Below, in pieces: positions 5,677 to 6,143 of a stretch of DNA of 6,143 nucleotides (positions are counted from its first letter, which is position 1; the number at the start of each line of letters is the position of its first letter). Source of the DNA: Nitrospira sp. (GTDB taxonomy: Bacteria > Nitrospirota > Thermodesulfovibrionia > Thermodesulfovibrionales > SM23-35); the NCBI GenBank assembly GCA_016873595.1, contig VGWZ01000119.1:1-6143 (forward strand). Direction: 5' to 3'. The notes under the pieces are model-generated. The model worked only from the letters and a program-made list of their open reading frames with translations. It was not told the DNA's origin and searched no databases. The translations under genes and the position numbers were made by a program.

Positions 5677-6143
<467 letters not shown>

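Overview
The window looks like a chromosomal stretch of a free-living bacterium. The 5' part of a 16S rRNA gene at the right end combines V3-side wording (GGGGAATTTTGC, then GCAGCGACGCCGCGT) shared by Nitrospirota and Desulfobacterota-type lineages. I lean towards Nitrospirota, but this is inference from memory and about 400 alignable rRNA positions. Coding sequence is moderately AT-rich, intergenic DNA is strongly AT-rich, and no mobile element or CRISPR array is visible.

Layout. 1-35: probable tail of an upstream gene. 171-572 (+): queF, last step of preQ1 synthesis for queuosine-modified tRNA. 581-1198 and 1210-1995/2001 (-): trpF and trpC, a two-gene tryptophan unit (trpC first) convergent with queF. 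2058-3623 (+): murJ, the lipid II flippase, divergent from trpC across a 62-bp gap whose two -10 boxes lie almost on the start codons. 3634-4002 (-): a small XRE-family DNA-binding protein, convergent with murJ across a shared terminator that contains both stop codons. 4127-4492 (+): a single-domain response regulator, divergent from the XRE gene across a perfect 19-bp-arm inverted repeat. 4572-5195 (+): a metallo-beta-lactamase-fold hydrolase of the glyoxalase II-like group with its own promoter. 5196-5453: very AT-rich DNA with probable tandem promoters. 5454-5632: a structured RNA that I recognise as a probable 6S RNA. 5633-5646: a boxA-like element. 5677-6143: 16S rRNA, cut by the window end.

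The most unusual part is the right end. A 6S-like RNA sits directly in the apparent leader of an rRNA operon, next to boxA, with no obvious separate promoter between it and 16S. The 16S gene then carries a greatly enlarged helix 6 (V1) built from diverged 7-nt repeats folded into a hairpin of about 31 bp. The second point of interest is the XRE/response-regulator pair with its long palindrome, which resembles an autoregulated operator. The other genes are ordinary housekeeping functions.
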